Part shown: positions 21,398 through 33,300 of the stretch, piece by piece | Numbering within the stretch: position 1 is the stretch's first letter | Layout: each line of letters opens with the position of its first letter | DNA from: Polytrichum commune | Lineage: Eukaryota > Streptophyta > Polytrichopsida > Polytrichales > Polytrichaceae | Assembly (NCBI GenBank): GCA_950295325.1 | Contig: OX485805.1 | Coordinates: 990,501-1,054,500, forward strand | Direction: 5' to 3' | Length of the DNA stretch: 64,000 bases | Position numbers and translations under genes: made by a program | Notes under the pieces: model-generated | Databases searched by the model: none | What the model was told of the DNA's origin: nothing | Seen by the model: only the letters and a program-made list of their open reading frames with translations

Positions 21398-22579
21398 ATC
21401 GCAGCACTAGAACATGCAAGACTTACCAACCAAGACATCTATATTCTATACATCAATTTTAAAAACGCATTTGGCTCCATTGACCATGCTAGACTCCTTG
21501 TCATTATGCAAGACCTTGGCTATCCACAAGATGCCGTAACATTAGTAGGTAATATATACTCACAATCCTCTACAACATTTATTGGTGAACATTTCGGAAA
21601 AACACAACCAATCCCTATACAAAGAGGAACAATTCAAGGCGACACCTTGAGCCCATACCTCTTTATCATATTTCTTGAACCACTTCTTAGATGGTTACAA
21701 CAAGGAAATAACGGATATACCTTTAATACCTCCAACACAAAATTAAGCTCCGCGGCCTACGCCGATGACCTCGCGGCCATATCCAACAATATAACATCCC
21801 TCCAACACCAACTAAACAAATTAGACAAATATTGTGAATGGGCCGGCATGGACCTCGGAATTCTAAAATGCGCCATCACAGGTTGCCCCAATAAATCAAA
21901 ACTAAACTCCCAAGCCTTTAAAACACATCATAGAAACATTAACATAAATTTCCAAAACCAATCCATACCTATACTAAGCCAACATGAACCATATGTATAC
22001 CTTGGAATCAATCTAGTGCCATCTCTACAATGGAAAACACAAACACACATTACAACAACTAAACTAATCACACAATGCAAACTACTAACCACATGCCCAG
22101 CAACCATGAAGCAAAAAATTCAAATGATAGACACAGTCATAAGAGCCGGTATCGCCTATAGTTTCTATGCCGTACCATACTCACTTCCCGCCATCAAAAA
22201 ATTAGACAAGAAAGTAATTGCCCTCCATAAAACCATATGTGGTCTCCCGAAATGCCTATCAAACGCCGTTACACAATTACCACAAAATATGTTTGGTACC
22301 GAAGCCTTACTAAAAAACGCATATATAACATGTATAGGTGAACAACTCATCAACGCCTTCAATGACAAAGGAAGACTAAGAAGAATCTATAATGGCTTAA
22401 CCAAGCACATACTTGCCAAACATGGCGGCTCACTTAATATATCACGCATAACCCAACACGACTGTCTAAGATCACCAATCACAATAACATTATTTCTACT
22501 TAAAACCACTAGTAACACCCACCTTAGAAGCACACTAGAAAATTTCCCCCTCCTACCCACACCACTAGAGACACAATAG
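21398..22579 (+). pseudogene. LINE reverse transcriptase, palm and thumb
   Basis: Block A reads YILYINFKNAFGSIDH; its catalytic Asp has become Asn (AAT for GAT). IQGDTLSPYLF and AYADDLAAI (YADD at 21758-21769) follow, then a thumb region with YVYLGINLVPSLQWK. A long tail with NAVTQLPQNMFGTEALL reaches a stop at 22577-22579. The domain order is complete but the missing Asp predicts an inactive enzyme. Confidence 0.85.
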
Positions 22580-23514
22580 TTACGCCAAGCACAAAGTACC
22601 CCAACATTAACCCCCACCACCTCCCTCAAATACTTACATAAACTAACACTACTAAACATAACCGAACTCAAACACATAACACACCCCAATGGCATACAAC
22701 TAATGACGAATGATGATTTTAAACACTATTATACCCCCCCACTAAAACAATTAAAGCCGCCCTAGATCACGCAAGAATACTCTTTTGCGAACCCACATGC
22801 TACAATCAATGCCCAAACAATTGCCCAACACACGCCATACCAAATACCCTCAAGAACGTATACAAAATACAAAACCATCACATTCACATAAGAACTAATA
22901 GACAAAACCTACAACCCCCGCCACCTCTACCACCGGAGTATCCAAACCCCCCCCCCCCCCGCGCATATCCAAAAAAACTATACCCAATTTCCAATACACT
23001 CTATAACAAACGACCGTACTCACACTTCCAAAGATAAAAACAAAATTACAAAACAATACACATCCTATCTATGTCAATGGCAACTTCCAAACGGAACAAA
23101 TTACAACAAATGGCTCCCACAAAGAGACTTATTCCCATGGAACAACCAAGACACCATAAATCATAACATACTACTCCTAACAAGGTATTACACCCAAAAA
23201 CAACACAAACACTTCACCAACATCCTACACTTAAACTTTAATGAAGACCAACTGAGAGATGCAAGATACATCCCCCCCCACAGAATATACCCCTATGTCA
23301 TATCCACATTAATGAATGCAACCCCGACAATGACATTGCATGTACACAACATACCATCCAAAGCCAACATGGAGCATCACATATTTACGACAACGATGGT
23401 CGTCACTTAGTTACCATCCCGGAACAAAGATTACAATGGTTATGGGAACAATACCAAGCCGCACTAACTAAAGTACACAACTTAGAACCCCCCATACAAA
23501 CATTTGAAAAAGAA
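22580..23514 (+). pseudogene. LINE ORF2 region between RT and RNase H, degraded
   Basis: A/C-rich sequence with recognisable but broken frames (WQLPNGTNYNKWLPQRDLF, ILLLTRYYTQKQHKHF). It probably corresponds to the RT-RNase H connector. No complete ORF and no other gene is seen. A C-run occurs at about 22950-22962. Confidence 0.5.
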
Positions 23515-24430
23515 GTGGCATGGTTGTACCAAAGGTACAAATATAGAATGCCCAAAAATGACCCGCTCAAACTCGCACAATACACCCTCCCTAATGCCAT
23601 CATCGAACACCTCATCAACTCCTTCCACATCACCCACTCCTATTTTTCGTCCCCTGTAACATGTCCTACCACGCTAAAACAATTTTCCTCCCCATTTTCC
23701 CGAGACAAAGTATTCGGTTCAATAGGAACAACATTCCAACATAAATGGATAGGGAATGGGTATGCCCATCCACATACAGAAGCAGACACACAACAAGCCC
23801 TACACTGGGCAAGACTTGCAGCCCAAAATAACCCAGATACAATTACAATACTCATAACAACCGACCCAAATTGGTACCAAAACCTTCAACCTCATGTAGG
23901 CCCTTTCCCAGATTCACATGTCATAACACACCTTAAGGCGGACACCATTATATACGATGAACCCACTATACCACCCGAATTACGAATTGAACCACGCATA
24001 GAAAGCCGTGATATCTGCATACTATGTATACATCACAAAAACACGGCACTCGGCCCGAGAAATTACGCACACCAAATGGACATCATTAGCAATGCCTTAC
24101 AACTACCCACTACATTTAACACAACGGCGCCACCCACACCCACAAATACCCTAGTAAACCGTAGTAAGAAATGGTCACAACTCATATACCCTCCCCCACC
24201 TACGACCCAAGTTACTGATATCCCCACCTTCACCAACCAAGATATATGCCTTCTCCTCAAATATCAACCACAGTTCTGCTATTACACAGACGGCTCATTC
24301 ATTCCACCCAAAGAAACAATTCAAGGACATTGGAAACGAGAAAAAGCCGGATATGGTATATACAACCCTTTCAAAAACCTCAAAATTACGGAAAGACTTC
24401 CCGGACTCCAAAATATAACACTATATTCGG
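23515..24430 (+). pseudogene. LINE RNase H domain, truncated
   Basis: Within an open frame (ORF to 24549) the motif CYYTDGSFIPPKE (first catalytic Asp at 24289-24291) and KAGYGIYNPF match the start of an RNase HI domain. The expected next blocks (Glu in an AELxA helix, Asp in the third block) are not found. After LPGLQNIT the sequence changes character and no longer resembles RNase H, so the LINE appears truncated near 24420. Confidence 0.75.
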
Positions 24431-24805
24431 TATTTGGAGACTTTTGGTTGATTATGAGACTATATAAGGATGCACATTTCAAAAATGGACCAGTAATGAC
24501 GACTAAAAATCCCATATGTATAATGGTATGCTACTATTATTATACATAAAGGCATGGAAGTGAACAAAAATGTGAGTCATACATGAAAATAGTTGCGTAT
24601 GAAATGACAACTCGTTATGAATGGAAGGGAAGATGCGAAGAATGAATGGAAGTTGAATGAATTAATTGGGATAGAAATACAATTATAATGGAAATACCAT
24701 CAATGTCTTGAGTAACTTGGAATAGCATAGAAAGTAAGCACTTAAATATGTTCTACACCTAAGCCCATTTAGGGAGTCCGTCCCACTAGTACGCTTCTAG
24801 TCACA
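24431..24805. other. AT-rich stretch, nothing identified
   Basis: It lies between the LINE end and the GC-rich minus-strand fragment. Only a short tail of the preceding frame is open and no repeat ends or RNA gene were recognised. Confidence 0.5.
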
Positions 24806-26760
24806 CTAGTCCGACCCACTATTTTTTTTGGCGGCTAAGTCCTTTTTTTTGGCGGCCTCCATGGCTTTAAAAATCTCAGGCTCACGACTGTATCCTTGTG
24901 TGTTGCCTGGAAAGGAATATGTGTCGTTCTTGCATGTTTCAGGACGCGCTCCCGAATTGTACGAGGTGGTCTTATAAGTAGAATACGAGGGCGTTTGCGA
25001 AAGGGAACGTCTTGCGCTTCTCGGGAGGGCCAGAGAACGATCGCACTCGGAAGATGCGGCCTTGAGGGCGTGCCTTGGCAATGACGAAGTCGAGGAGGGT
25101 TGGCCACCAAGCGAGCGGGGAGCCACCTGCCAAAAACGCCATAGGAAGATAACAATAAGAACGGAGTGGGGAAAATGAGGAAGGGCGGTTTGGGATGGGC
25201 GCTCGTAAACCTCTTGGCACGCGCAGACAAAGAGGAAAGCAACGGTGAATATGGGTTTAGGGACAAAGAAGGGCACCTTGGATTTGGTGACATCGATCCC
25301 GGGGACGATGGGGGCGTCGAGGAGAGCATACGAATCCGGTTGAATTGCGGCACTGTTCAGTAATGTGGGGGAAGCATGGCAAGGAGGGCCAACGACCGGG
25401 GATGGGTTTGCAGGAGGAGGAACGGGGACGACGGGGGAGGGGTTGTGTGTCGCAACCCTTGCTAGCCCCCCCTTGACCATCTTGCCAATTTTCAATTCTA
25501 GCAAAGGTTACGAGTCGCTAACCCTTCGCATACCGCCATGCCAATGGTTAGCTCCTCTAACCCCGGACCATTAGTTCATAGGAGGGGAACCAACCCTCCT
25601 ACTTTACTTTCGGGACTCGCCCCTTAATCGGTAACCCATTCCTAGATGTGGACTTCCATCCATGGAAGTCCAATCCCATGTTGATCATCGCGTTGCCGGA
25701 GCAACACTACAACAACCCGAACCATACTAGGCAACTATGGCCTCACATTGGGCCAATGCCCATAGAGGCCGTGCCGTTCGGCCTCGGGTGGGTGAGGCCA
25801 CACCACCTCACCCATATAAGCCTCTAGGACTTCACGCGGGGCCCCTACCCCACCGTCAACCAACCTCTTGTCTCTCTACCAAGAGTTGGGGCCAAGTGGA
25901 CATTTTCCTTTAGCTGCTGGGCCTAGAACCCCCCCAGCAGCTTCAGACCATCATAACTTCCTTGTATGATGTCTGATCATAACAACCAACCACTCCATCT
26001 TCATCTACGCTTCACGTAGATGCTGATGGACTCCTCACTTGCCCCATTTGGGCAAGTATTGAGGAAGTTATGCCTGTTTGAACCTTTGCAGTCCCGGGAA
26101 TCACTCCCAGGCACTGCTGTACCAGGGCGCTGTCCCGGGACAGCGCCCCACTCAAATGGCCATAACTCCTAGCTCACACCTCCGATTGAGGTGTTCTTGA
26201 GCATTCTAGAATCACCACGCCATGAGCTAAGCATAACTCATGGCCTTACCCTTGTGCCTCCTAGTCTTCGTGGGTGGGAGGCGTTCCCAACGCCCGGGGC
26301 CCTCACCCACACTAGGATCACTTGGGCCCTCTCACCAACGGCGCCACAAGTCCCGGGTGTCACTCCGGGGTCCCCCTTGTGCCCATGGTGTTTCGGCCAC
26401 TCCTCATGGAGAGGTGCGCGACAGGTTGCACCGGGTTGCTTCCAGGTGGAGACGTCGGCTCGGCCCACGACGAGCGACGGCGTCGTCCCTCGAGGGCGAC
26501 ACATGCCCCAAACGAACGAGCGCCCGCTTCTCCTTGGAGAGGGGGGAGGGCGACGGGGCGAACGCCCGGGGGACAACCCTAGGGGGCGGGCTGTTGACAA
26601 CACCGTCGTCGACGTCCCGAGAGTAATCCACGGCCGAGGCCGCGTCGACCGCCGAGAAGTGGTAGAGTGAGGGGATCACGGAATACGTCACGCCGCGGGA
26701 AGGGGAGCCTGGGGACGAGGGGGGACGGGAAAGGCCGTCAAGGACGGGGGCGTCACATAT
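24806..26760 (-). pseudogene. GC-rich host-type gene fragment split by a solo LTR
   Basis: On the minus strand a frame runs from about 26691 to 26424, is cut by a solo LTR, and continues from 25447 to a stop near 24806. Removing the LTR and one CAACC keeps the frame (ATRCN-PSPVVPVPPP) for roughly 300 codons. The upstream part is acidic then Ser/Pro/Arg-rich; the last part ends EIFKAMEAAKKKDLAAKKN. A possible acceptor TTTCCAG/G precedes GNTQGYSREPEIF, so the middle may be partly intronic. I do not recognise the protein. It could be a host exon series or another mobile-element gene. Confidence 0.4.
25448..26423 (-). repeat. Solo LTR with TSD GGTTG
   Basis: A 976-bp LTR. The right duplicate GGTTG lies at 26424-26428. 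On the left GGTTG is at 25441-25445, separated from the LTR by an extra TG (25446-25447), perhaps slippage in the TGTG at the LTR edge. Confidence 0.85.
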
Positions 26761-26832
26761 GGGGGCAAACTATGGGGAACAACAACAATAACAACAACAC
26801 AGCCAACAAAGACATCCAAAAACGGATGAAGC
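26761..26832. repeat. AAC-rich microsatellite at a junction
   Basis: A short (AAC)n-like stretch, then an abrupt change at about 26833 into integrase sequence of copy F. It marks where the 3' part of copy F was lost. Confidence 0.5.
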
Positions 26833-27660
26833 GGTTAATAGGTTGGAGCGCATCCACTCCATAAGCCACCACGAAAGACCACCCCTTGGTAGCCAAGTGC
26901 GTGGCTACATTGCAATTACACTCCGCTCGACCCACATAGTCCGCCCAATCTCCTTGGTCCGCCCCCACCAAGTTCCTCAAGTATTGCTTCAAGACTCCAT
27001 TCACACGCTCCGATTTCCCATTCATTTGGGAATGCAAGGTCGTGCTAAACCTTAGTTTCATTCCGACCTCCTTAGAGAATTGCATTGAAAATGCACTTGT
27101 GAACTTTGGATCTTGATCCCACACAATCACTCTTGGCAACCCGTGGTGCCTCAACCATCCTTTGAGAAAAGGCTATGCGGTCTCCAACGCGGTGGCGGTT
27201 CCCACAATCGGCACCATGTGTGCCCACTTGGCAAACCGCTCTACCATCAACAAGATGGCATCATACCCATGTGACTCCGGCAAACTTGTGATCAAGTCCA
27301 TGCACATACCATGCCATGGCGCCAACGGGATAGGCAACGGTTGCAAGAAACCGCCTTGCTTTTGGTAAGAGGCTCGGTTCACTTGACACTTTGATTCAAG
27401 CCTTCACAAAGTGGGCTATATCTTCCTTTATGCACCGCCAATGGTACCTCTTTGACACCATTCTATGGCGGCTTTTTCTTTCTCCTCTATGGCCGGCAAT
27501 AGGACTATCATATTCCTCCTTCAAAACCGATAGCCTCAACTTGCCTTGTGGCACATATGCCCGACTTTGTTTGCACTTGAACAATCCGTCCACCAACTTA
27601 ACCTCTTTGAGCACCTTGCTCTTGCGAAGCTCACCTAAAAGCTTTTGTGCTTTGGGGTAG
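26833..27660 (-). pseudogene. Integrase remnant, copy F
   Basis: The minus strand reads IVWDQDPKFTSAF and GKSERVNGVLKQYL; unlike copies B, C and J the third catalytic Glu is kept. The shared amber lies at 27173-27175. The N-terminal module (LVDGLFKCK...PIAGHRGERK) is at 27396-27614. The C-terminus is cut at the element edge. Confidence 0.8.
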
Positions 27661-28650
27661 TTAATTTACCCCTCCCGTATCTTGCATCACAAGTTTCCTT
27701 TGCCGGCACACATTAGCCATAAGGTTTGGATGGTTCTCATTGCTTGGAACTCTTCCGGTCTACTTCGCGCATCCGGCACCACATTTCCACGGTCCGGTTT
27801 GTGGATCAAATCCACCTTCATAAGCGCCAAACTATCATGCCTCCGCAATGACTTGGCGTTCACTTACGCTTGTATGTCAAAATACTTTTAGGACACATTG
27901 TCCATGTAGACCTTTGCTTTGTGCGACCCCATATAATGTCGCCACATCTTCAAGCAATGCACTACGGCAAAGAAGTTCTTTGTCATGAGTTGGTTGTCTT
28001 ATTTGACAACCATCGAGCTTTATGCTCCCATATGCAATGGCCATCCATCTTACACATAATCCACCATTGGCAAAGGCACTCACCCCCGTATGCACCTCGA
28101 AAGGTTTGTCAAGCTCCGCGAACTTGAGCACGGGCGGCGAAGAGAACTTGGTGTTAAGCTCCCCAAAGACTCGTGACAAAATCATCCCACTCTTGGGATA
28201 GCCATTTCTTCCACAAGTCGCACAAGGTGGGACAACCATCGAGCTTCATGTTCTCATATGCCATGGCCATCCATCTTGCCTCAACATCCGCCAATGATAA
28301 AGTCAGTCGCCCCCGTATGCACCTCAAAAGGTATGTCAAACTCCGCGAACTTGAGCACGGGCGGCGAAGAGAACTTGCTCTTAAGCTTCTCAAAGACTTG
28401 GTGGCAAGGCTCATCCAACTCTTGGGATAGCCATTTCTTTCATAAGTCGTACAAGGTTTGACAACCTTTAAGCTTAATGCTCCCATATGCAATGGGCATC
28501 CATCTTGGATCAACATCCGCCAATGGTAAAGTCCTTCGTCTCCATGTGCACCTCAAAATGCTTATGAAAACCCGGAAACTTAACCACATCTTGTGAAGGG
28601 AACTTGCTCTTGAGCTTCCCAAAGGCTTGGTGACAAGGCTCATCCCACTC
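27661..28650 (-). pseudogene. RNase H-region remnant with three tandem modules, copy F
   Basis: The same domain remnant as in copy C, but the approximately 230-bp module repeats three times (anchors 28113, 28340 and 28570). Stops and small deletions are frequent. Confidence 0.65.
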
Positions 28651-30369
28651 TTGGGATAGCCATTTCCTCAATAAGTTGACTAAGGTCCTAGAAACCTTAA
28701 AACAAATCTAGAATGAAGTGGTGGTAGTAGTTGGCTAGGCCAACCAATGACCTAAGTCTTTTTTGAGTCAAGGGCCAATTCTCCTTTTGGATTGCCTTGA
28801 CATTCTTCATGTTTGTCCACCAACTCCTTTTGTCACCACATGCCTCAATAACTCAATCTCTTCTTGAGCAAAGTTGCTTTTCATTTCTTGGCGGTAACAT
28901 TTTGAGCAACACATTGGTGAATACATCCTTGTATCTCACCAACATCCCACAAGTATGGTTTGGGGGAGGCCCATCTTTCCTAGCCTCCTCATAAGTTCTT
29001 TGGAGTTGCTCCAAGTGAACCACAACCATTGTGTTTTCCATTTTTCCTTTGGTCCATTAAGACCAAATTCAACTTGGGTCCTCCTACCATAGGAGTCCTT
29101 GTCAATTTGTAGTTCAATTCTTTGCCATCATGGCACATCACAAATGCACCGCAAGCTCACCGGCTTGCGCCTCACATCTTTCATGTGAGTTTCAAAGAAG
29201 GTGTCCTCCAAAGTGAGGGCACCTCATCCATTTTACATAGTGTAAAATGTCCACAAATTCCAATGTCCCATGTTATAATGTGAAAGACATCGCCATTACC
29301 TTATTTCATGGGGTTCACCCTTAGAGACCGCACATTAATAAGCTTGCCCACTATACGCGTCGGCAAGCCCCAACACCTTATGAGCTTCGGCTCATCAAGG
29401 AGTTTGTTGACTCTTTGTCAATCCATGAGACTTGGCCTCGGCTTAAGGCTACTAGCCTTGGTTACAAAGCCATCGTCCAACATTCCATCCTCGGCAACTT
29501 GCTTTGGCTTGGTCCGCAAACCCAACTTTAAACATTCCGTCCGCGGGACAAATTGGTTTGGTGCCACAAAACCAATTTCTAATAGTTTGTCCGCGGAACA
29601 AACATGATTTGCCTTGGTAGCACAAAGCCACCTTTCACACTTTGTCCGCGGCACGAACATGAATTGCCTTGGTAGGATCAACCCACCTCCCAACATTCCG
29701 TCCGCGGCACGAGTATGTTTTGCCTTGGTATAATGGGCCAAACTACTTTCGCCTATTTCTTTGGGACCAATATCGGCTAAAACCCACTTTGTGGTGATGC
29801 GCCGCCCAACTTCATTTCGGGACCATCGGCTTCAATGTTCTTCAAATCTTAAAGATTCCCGATACGTCCTCAAGAAGCTTTGGGGAGTTGAACATGATAT
29901 TCACCACCCACTTTTGAAACCCCATCTAAAACGATGTGTTTCTTAGCCAACTAGTCAATTTTAGTTATGCCATTCATTATGGTGGTTAAATTGCAGACAT
30001 AGGCCTAAAAGCCTTGAGTGCCGCATTTGCACCCATTCCAACTTCACCACATTCTAAGCAATTTGGATTGGAATTTCAATCCAACATTACCACCGTCCAA
30101 GCTTTCGGATGCATTCGGTATTCTAGCCCCCGAATACTTTTCGAGGTTTGCGGGAGCCCTTTCAAAGCACTCCTCCCTTTTCCTCACCGAATCCACCCTC
30201 ATGCCCACCATTGTCATTAGAATCAATGGTATGGTCACAATCCACTTGCACATGATCCTTGTTCCAATTTGAGCCTCACAACCTTTTGGAAACCCCGGGC
30301 TCACCATCATAACCCGCATTTTTGATAGCCATGTCCACCTCAAAGTGCTAGCTCAAATATTGGAACCCT
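28651..30369 (-). pseudogene. RT remnant and gag/protease region, copy F
   Basis: The RT start (VRYKDVFTNVLLKMLPPR) is at about 28853-28960 on the minus strand and has the same core deletion as the other copies. Beyond it are the protease-like spacer, the minisatellite (29455-29725) and the gag-like region up to the primer site. Confidence 0.6.
29455..29725 (-). repeat. Minisatellite of about 50-56 bp units, copy F
   Basis: Tandem units with CCGCGG cores, homologous to the array of copy C. Confidence 0.7.
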
Positions 30370-30381
30370 GCTCTGATACCA
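30370..30381 (-). other. Primer-binding site, copy F
   Basis: The minus strand reads TGGTATCAGAGC, two bases from the 5' LTR. Confidence 0.85.
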
Positions 30382-30383
30382 AA

Positions 30384-31355
30384 TGTCGCAACCCTTGCTA
30401 GGTCCCTTAATAATCTTGCCAATTTTCGTTTCTAGCAAAGGTTACGAGCGCTAACCCTTCGCATTCCGCCATGCTAATGGATAGCTCCTCTTACCCCGGA
30501 CCAATAGTTCATAGGAGGGAACCAACCCTCCTACTTTGCTTTCAGGACTCACCCCTTAATCGGTAACCCATTTCCCCAATGTGGACTTCCATCCATGGAA
30601 GTCCAATCTTATGTTGATCATCGCGTTGCCGGAGCAACACTACAACAACCCGAACCATACTAGGCAACTATGGCCTCACAATAGGCCAAAACCCATGGAG
30701 GCCTTGCCGTTCGGCCTCGGGTGGGTGAGGCCACACCACCTCACCCATATAAGCCTCTAGGACTTCACGCGGGGCCCCTACCCCACCGTCAACCAACCTC
30801 TTGTCTCTCTACCAAGAGTTGGGGCCAAGTGGACATTTTCCTTTAGCTGCTGGGCATAGAACCCCCCAGCAGCTTCAGACCATCATAACTTCCTTGTATG
30901 ATGTCTGATCATAACAACCAACCACTCCATCCTCATCTACGCTTCACGTAGATGCCGATGGACTCCTCACTTGCCCCATTCGGGCAAGTATTGAGGAAGT
31001 TATGCCTGTTTGAACCTTGGCAGTCCCGGGAATCACTCCCAGGCACTGCTGTACCAGGGCGCTGTCCCGGGACAGCGCCCCACTCAAATGGCCATAACTC
31101 CTAGCTCACACCTCCGATTGAGGTGTTCTTGAGCATTCTAGAATCACCACGCTATGAGCTACGCATAGCTCATGGCCTTACCCTTGTGCCTCCTAGTCTT
31201 CGTGGATGGGAGGCGTTCCCAACGCCCGGGGACCTCACCCACACTAGGATCACTTGGGCCCTCTCACCAACGGCGCCACAAGTCCCGGGTGTCACTCCGG
31301 GGTCCCCCTTGTGCCCATGGTGTTTCGGGCACTCCTCATGGAGAGGTGCGCGACA
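30384..31355 (-). repeat. 5' LTR of copy F
   Basis: A 972-bp LTR with TG...CA ends next to the primer site. Confidence 0.92.
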
Positions 31356-31601
31356 GATGCGTTCAAACTAGCCTACTTCTACATCTAGCAAAAATTGAAG
31401 CGACGGGCCGCCGTGATGAAGACTTCGTCGCAAGCCGGGGGGTATGTGGACGAACGAATGGTCGGGGGGATGTGGCGAAGGGCGCGAGTGCCGGGGGGGG
31501 GGAGAGACGTGTGCGTGAGTTTAGGGTAGCTAGGGGACACGACCAAGGCAAGAAGACAAAGACCCAGGGAGTTTGGGTCGACCAACCCAAACTGAGTGGG
31601 G
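31356..31601. other. GC-rich 3' flank of the DGQHS gene
   Basis: It lies between the LTR of copy F and the stop of the large minus-strand gene. It holds one intron-type palindrome (31571-31592) and otherwise no gene. It could be 3' UTR or a last intron: the sense strand has GAG/GTAATG at 31614 as a possible donor, but also an in-frame stop just after it. Confidence 0.45.
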
Positions 31602-31613
31602 TCAGTGCATTAC

Positions 31614-33086
31614 CTCGCCTTGGTCGTGCCTTGACGACGTGGATGCCGTCACCGCGTGCGCTGCCCCACCTCTGTCACCGCCGCCTCCGACGACGACGTC
31701 AGCCGCAACCTGCTCCTGCAAAGGCTGACTGTCAGGCCTTTGTCCCAACCCAACCTCCGCATGCGCATCATGCATTGGTTCATCGACTGGGTTAGGAGTA
31801 GAGGTATCACCAGGCCCTTGCGGGCCTTCAACATCTAACATGGGCTCGTCCACCGGGGTCTGATCGGGGACGGGGTTTGGGTCGGCCGACCCAAACCCTG
31901 CTGCTTGACAAGCGTCGCTCTGGGACGCTGCAACGTCGGCACTGTTTGGGTCGGACGACCCAAACATGTGGGGGTCGTCCCGCTGGTGGTGTGGGGGCGA
32001 GAGGATGGGAGGCCGGAGCGGTGGGGGTGCCAACGAGCTGGAAGCTCCGGGGACGCGCCAAAGGTTGGGGTCGTCCACCTGCTGGATGGGCGCGTAATGG
32101 CGGGCGTGCGGCTGCAGCAAGTGCGCGAAGCTGAAGGACTGCTGCGGCGCCGGCCGCGGGCGGATATCATGTGGAGGGAAGCCTGCGGGCAAGTGAGGGA
32201 ATGAACTCGGGGGAGCCATCACCAATCCCTGCGCCAGCATGCCCTGGATCACTTGCGTGATCAGGTCCGCTTGGGACGGAGGTGGGGCCATCGCCCTTTG
32301 CCGCTCCTGCTCCAACAGGAGAGCCCTCAACTCCGCGACTTCGTTGCGGACCGAGGGCTCCTCGGCGGCGGCCTTCTGCAATCGGATGCGTTGCTCCTCG
32401 TCCCGGAGCATCTTCACGTTGGCCTCCTCCACGGTGAGGACCTCGGGTTTCACCCTCACCATCCCGGCGAACGCTGTGGAGGAGGCAGGATCCGACCTCA
32501 GCCTCTTCGCGAGCTCCATGTCGTCCTCGTCCTCGGAGCTTATGGCGATCGTCTCCTCCACCGCATAGTCGCTGTATAATTTCTTCCCCTTCAGCATTCG
32601 CCGCTCCCTGAAGGTGGCCGTTGCGTCCCTCGAATACATGTCCTTCGCGTCGGCCACTGTGAGGACGGGCACTAGCTTGCTCTGCGGCGTGGCAGCTCGC
32701 ATGGCCTTCTTCCGCTGAGGGGCCTTGGATTCTTGAGTGAATCCTGTTGCCCCTTCCTCGACCTCCCCCTCCACTTTCTCTGCTTCCTCCTCATCCTCCT
32801 CTTCCTCCCCCTCCTCCGCAACCTCGCCACCTGCTCCCATAGACGGATTGCCCGGATGCAACCCGATGAGCGGCTCTGGCAATTGAATGGGGGCCCGCAT
32901 GGCGAATTCCCCCGGGTTGATTCGCCTCGCCATATCCAAAGGATTCTCGCCCCCCTCGACGATCTCTTCGACGTAGGATCCGGGTATCCAGTCGAGGATG
33001 TCCATTCTCTTCGCCAGGGCCTTCTGGGTCCTGTAGAATTGAACATCGGTATCCTCCACATAGGAGTAGATGTTCAACCCAGACAT
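31614..33086 (-). CDS. Exon 3 of the DGQHS gene
   Basis: 491 codons from an acceptor TTGTGCAG at 33087. It starts MSGLNIYSYVEDTDVQF. An acidic run (EEGEEEEDEEE) follows, a Lys/Arg-rich part, then a likely coiled coil (RDEEQRIRLQKAAAEE; AELRALLLEQERQR), and a Pro/Ser/Asp-rich low-complexity tail. Two palindromes lie in the tail and encode FGSADPN and FGSSDPN. It may stop at VMH (31602) by reading through, or splice at GAG/GTAATG. No known domain was recognised. Confidence 0.6.
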
Positions 33087-33221
33087 CTGCACAATCCAAA
33101 TCAATAGTATTAGTATCACCAATGAAGAATAAGGAAAAATGACACCCAAAAAAACAATAATAGTTAGTTTGGGTCGCTCGACCCAAACCAAGCATATACA
33201 TCCACGAGGTTAGTTTCTTAC
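33087..33221 (-). other. Intron 2 of the DGQHS gene
   Basis: A 135-bp intron with sense donor ATG/GTAAGA and acceptor GTGCAG/ATG, phase 0 on both sides. It contains one palindrome at 33167-33188. Confidence 0.7.
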
Positions 33222-33300
33222 CATTGCTGCAAAAACCGGTTTGGAGCCCCCGAAGACGTTGAAGATGAAGTGTGAGCCCAAAATTGATGCCCACATTGGT

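Larger units (their letters stand above)
6572..24420 (+). mobile_element. LINE (non-LTR retrotransposon) with 2A motifs, interrupted by LTR insertions
   Basis: Without copy C (7659-14857) and the solo LTRs at 17722-18693 and 20427-21397, about 8.7 kb of LINE sequence remain. The order is ORF1, a 2A-bearing ORF, APE endonuclease, reverse transcriptase with YADD, and RNase H. The 5' end is hidden behind copy B. The 3' end appears lost inside RNase H near 24420, with no poly-A tail seen. Stops and frameshifts throughout mark it as decayed. APE plus RNase H plus 2A recalls I/Ingi-like groups rather than typical plant L1, but I cannot assign a clade without a tree. Confidence 0.8.
26833..31355 (-). 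mobile_element. Ty3/gypsy chromovirus-type element, copy F (3' end lost)
   Basis: A minus-strand element with 5' LTR (30384-31355), primer site, gag/protease region, RT remnant, three RNase H modules and most of the integrase. It stops inside the integrase core at about 26833; chromodomain, polypurine tract and 3' LTR are missing. Its right edge abuts a GC-rich stretch just downstream of the DGQHS gene (right flank GATGC). Confidence 0.85.

Noticed and set aside
31656-33107. Plus-strand open frames opposite exon 3 of the DGQHS gene
   Set aside because: GC-rich antisense of a longer minus-strand frame with splice sites and a consistent exon structure.
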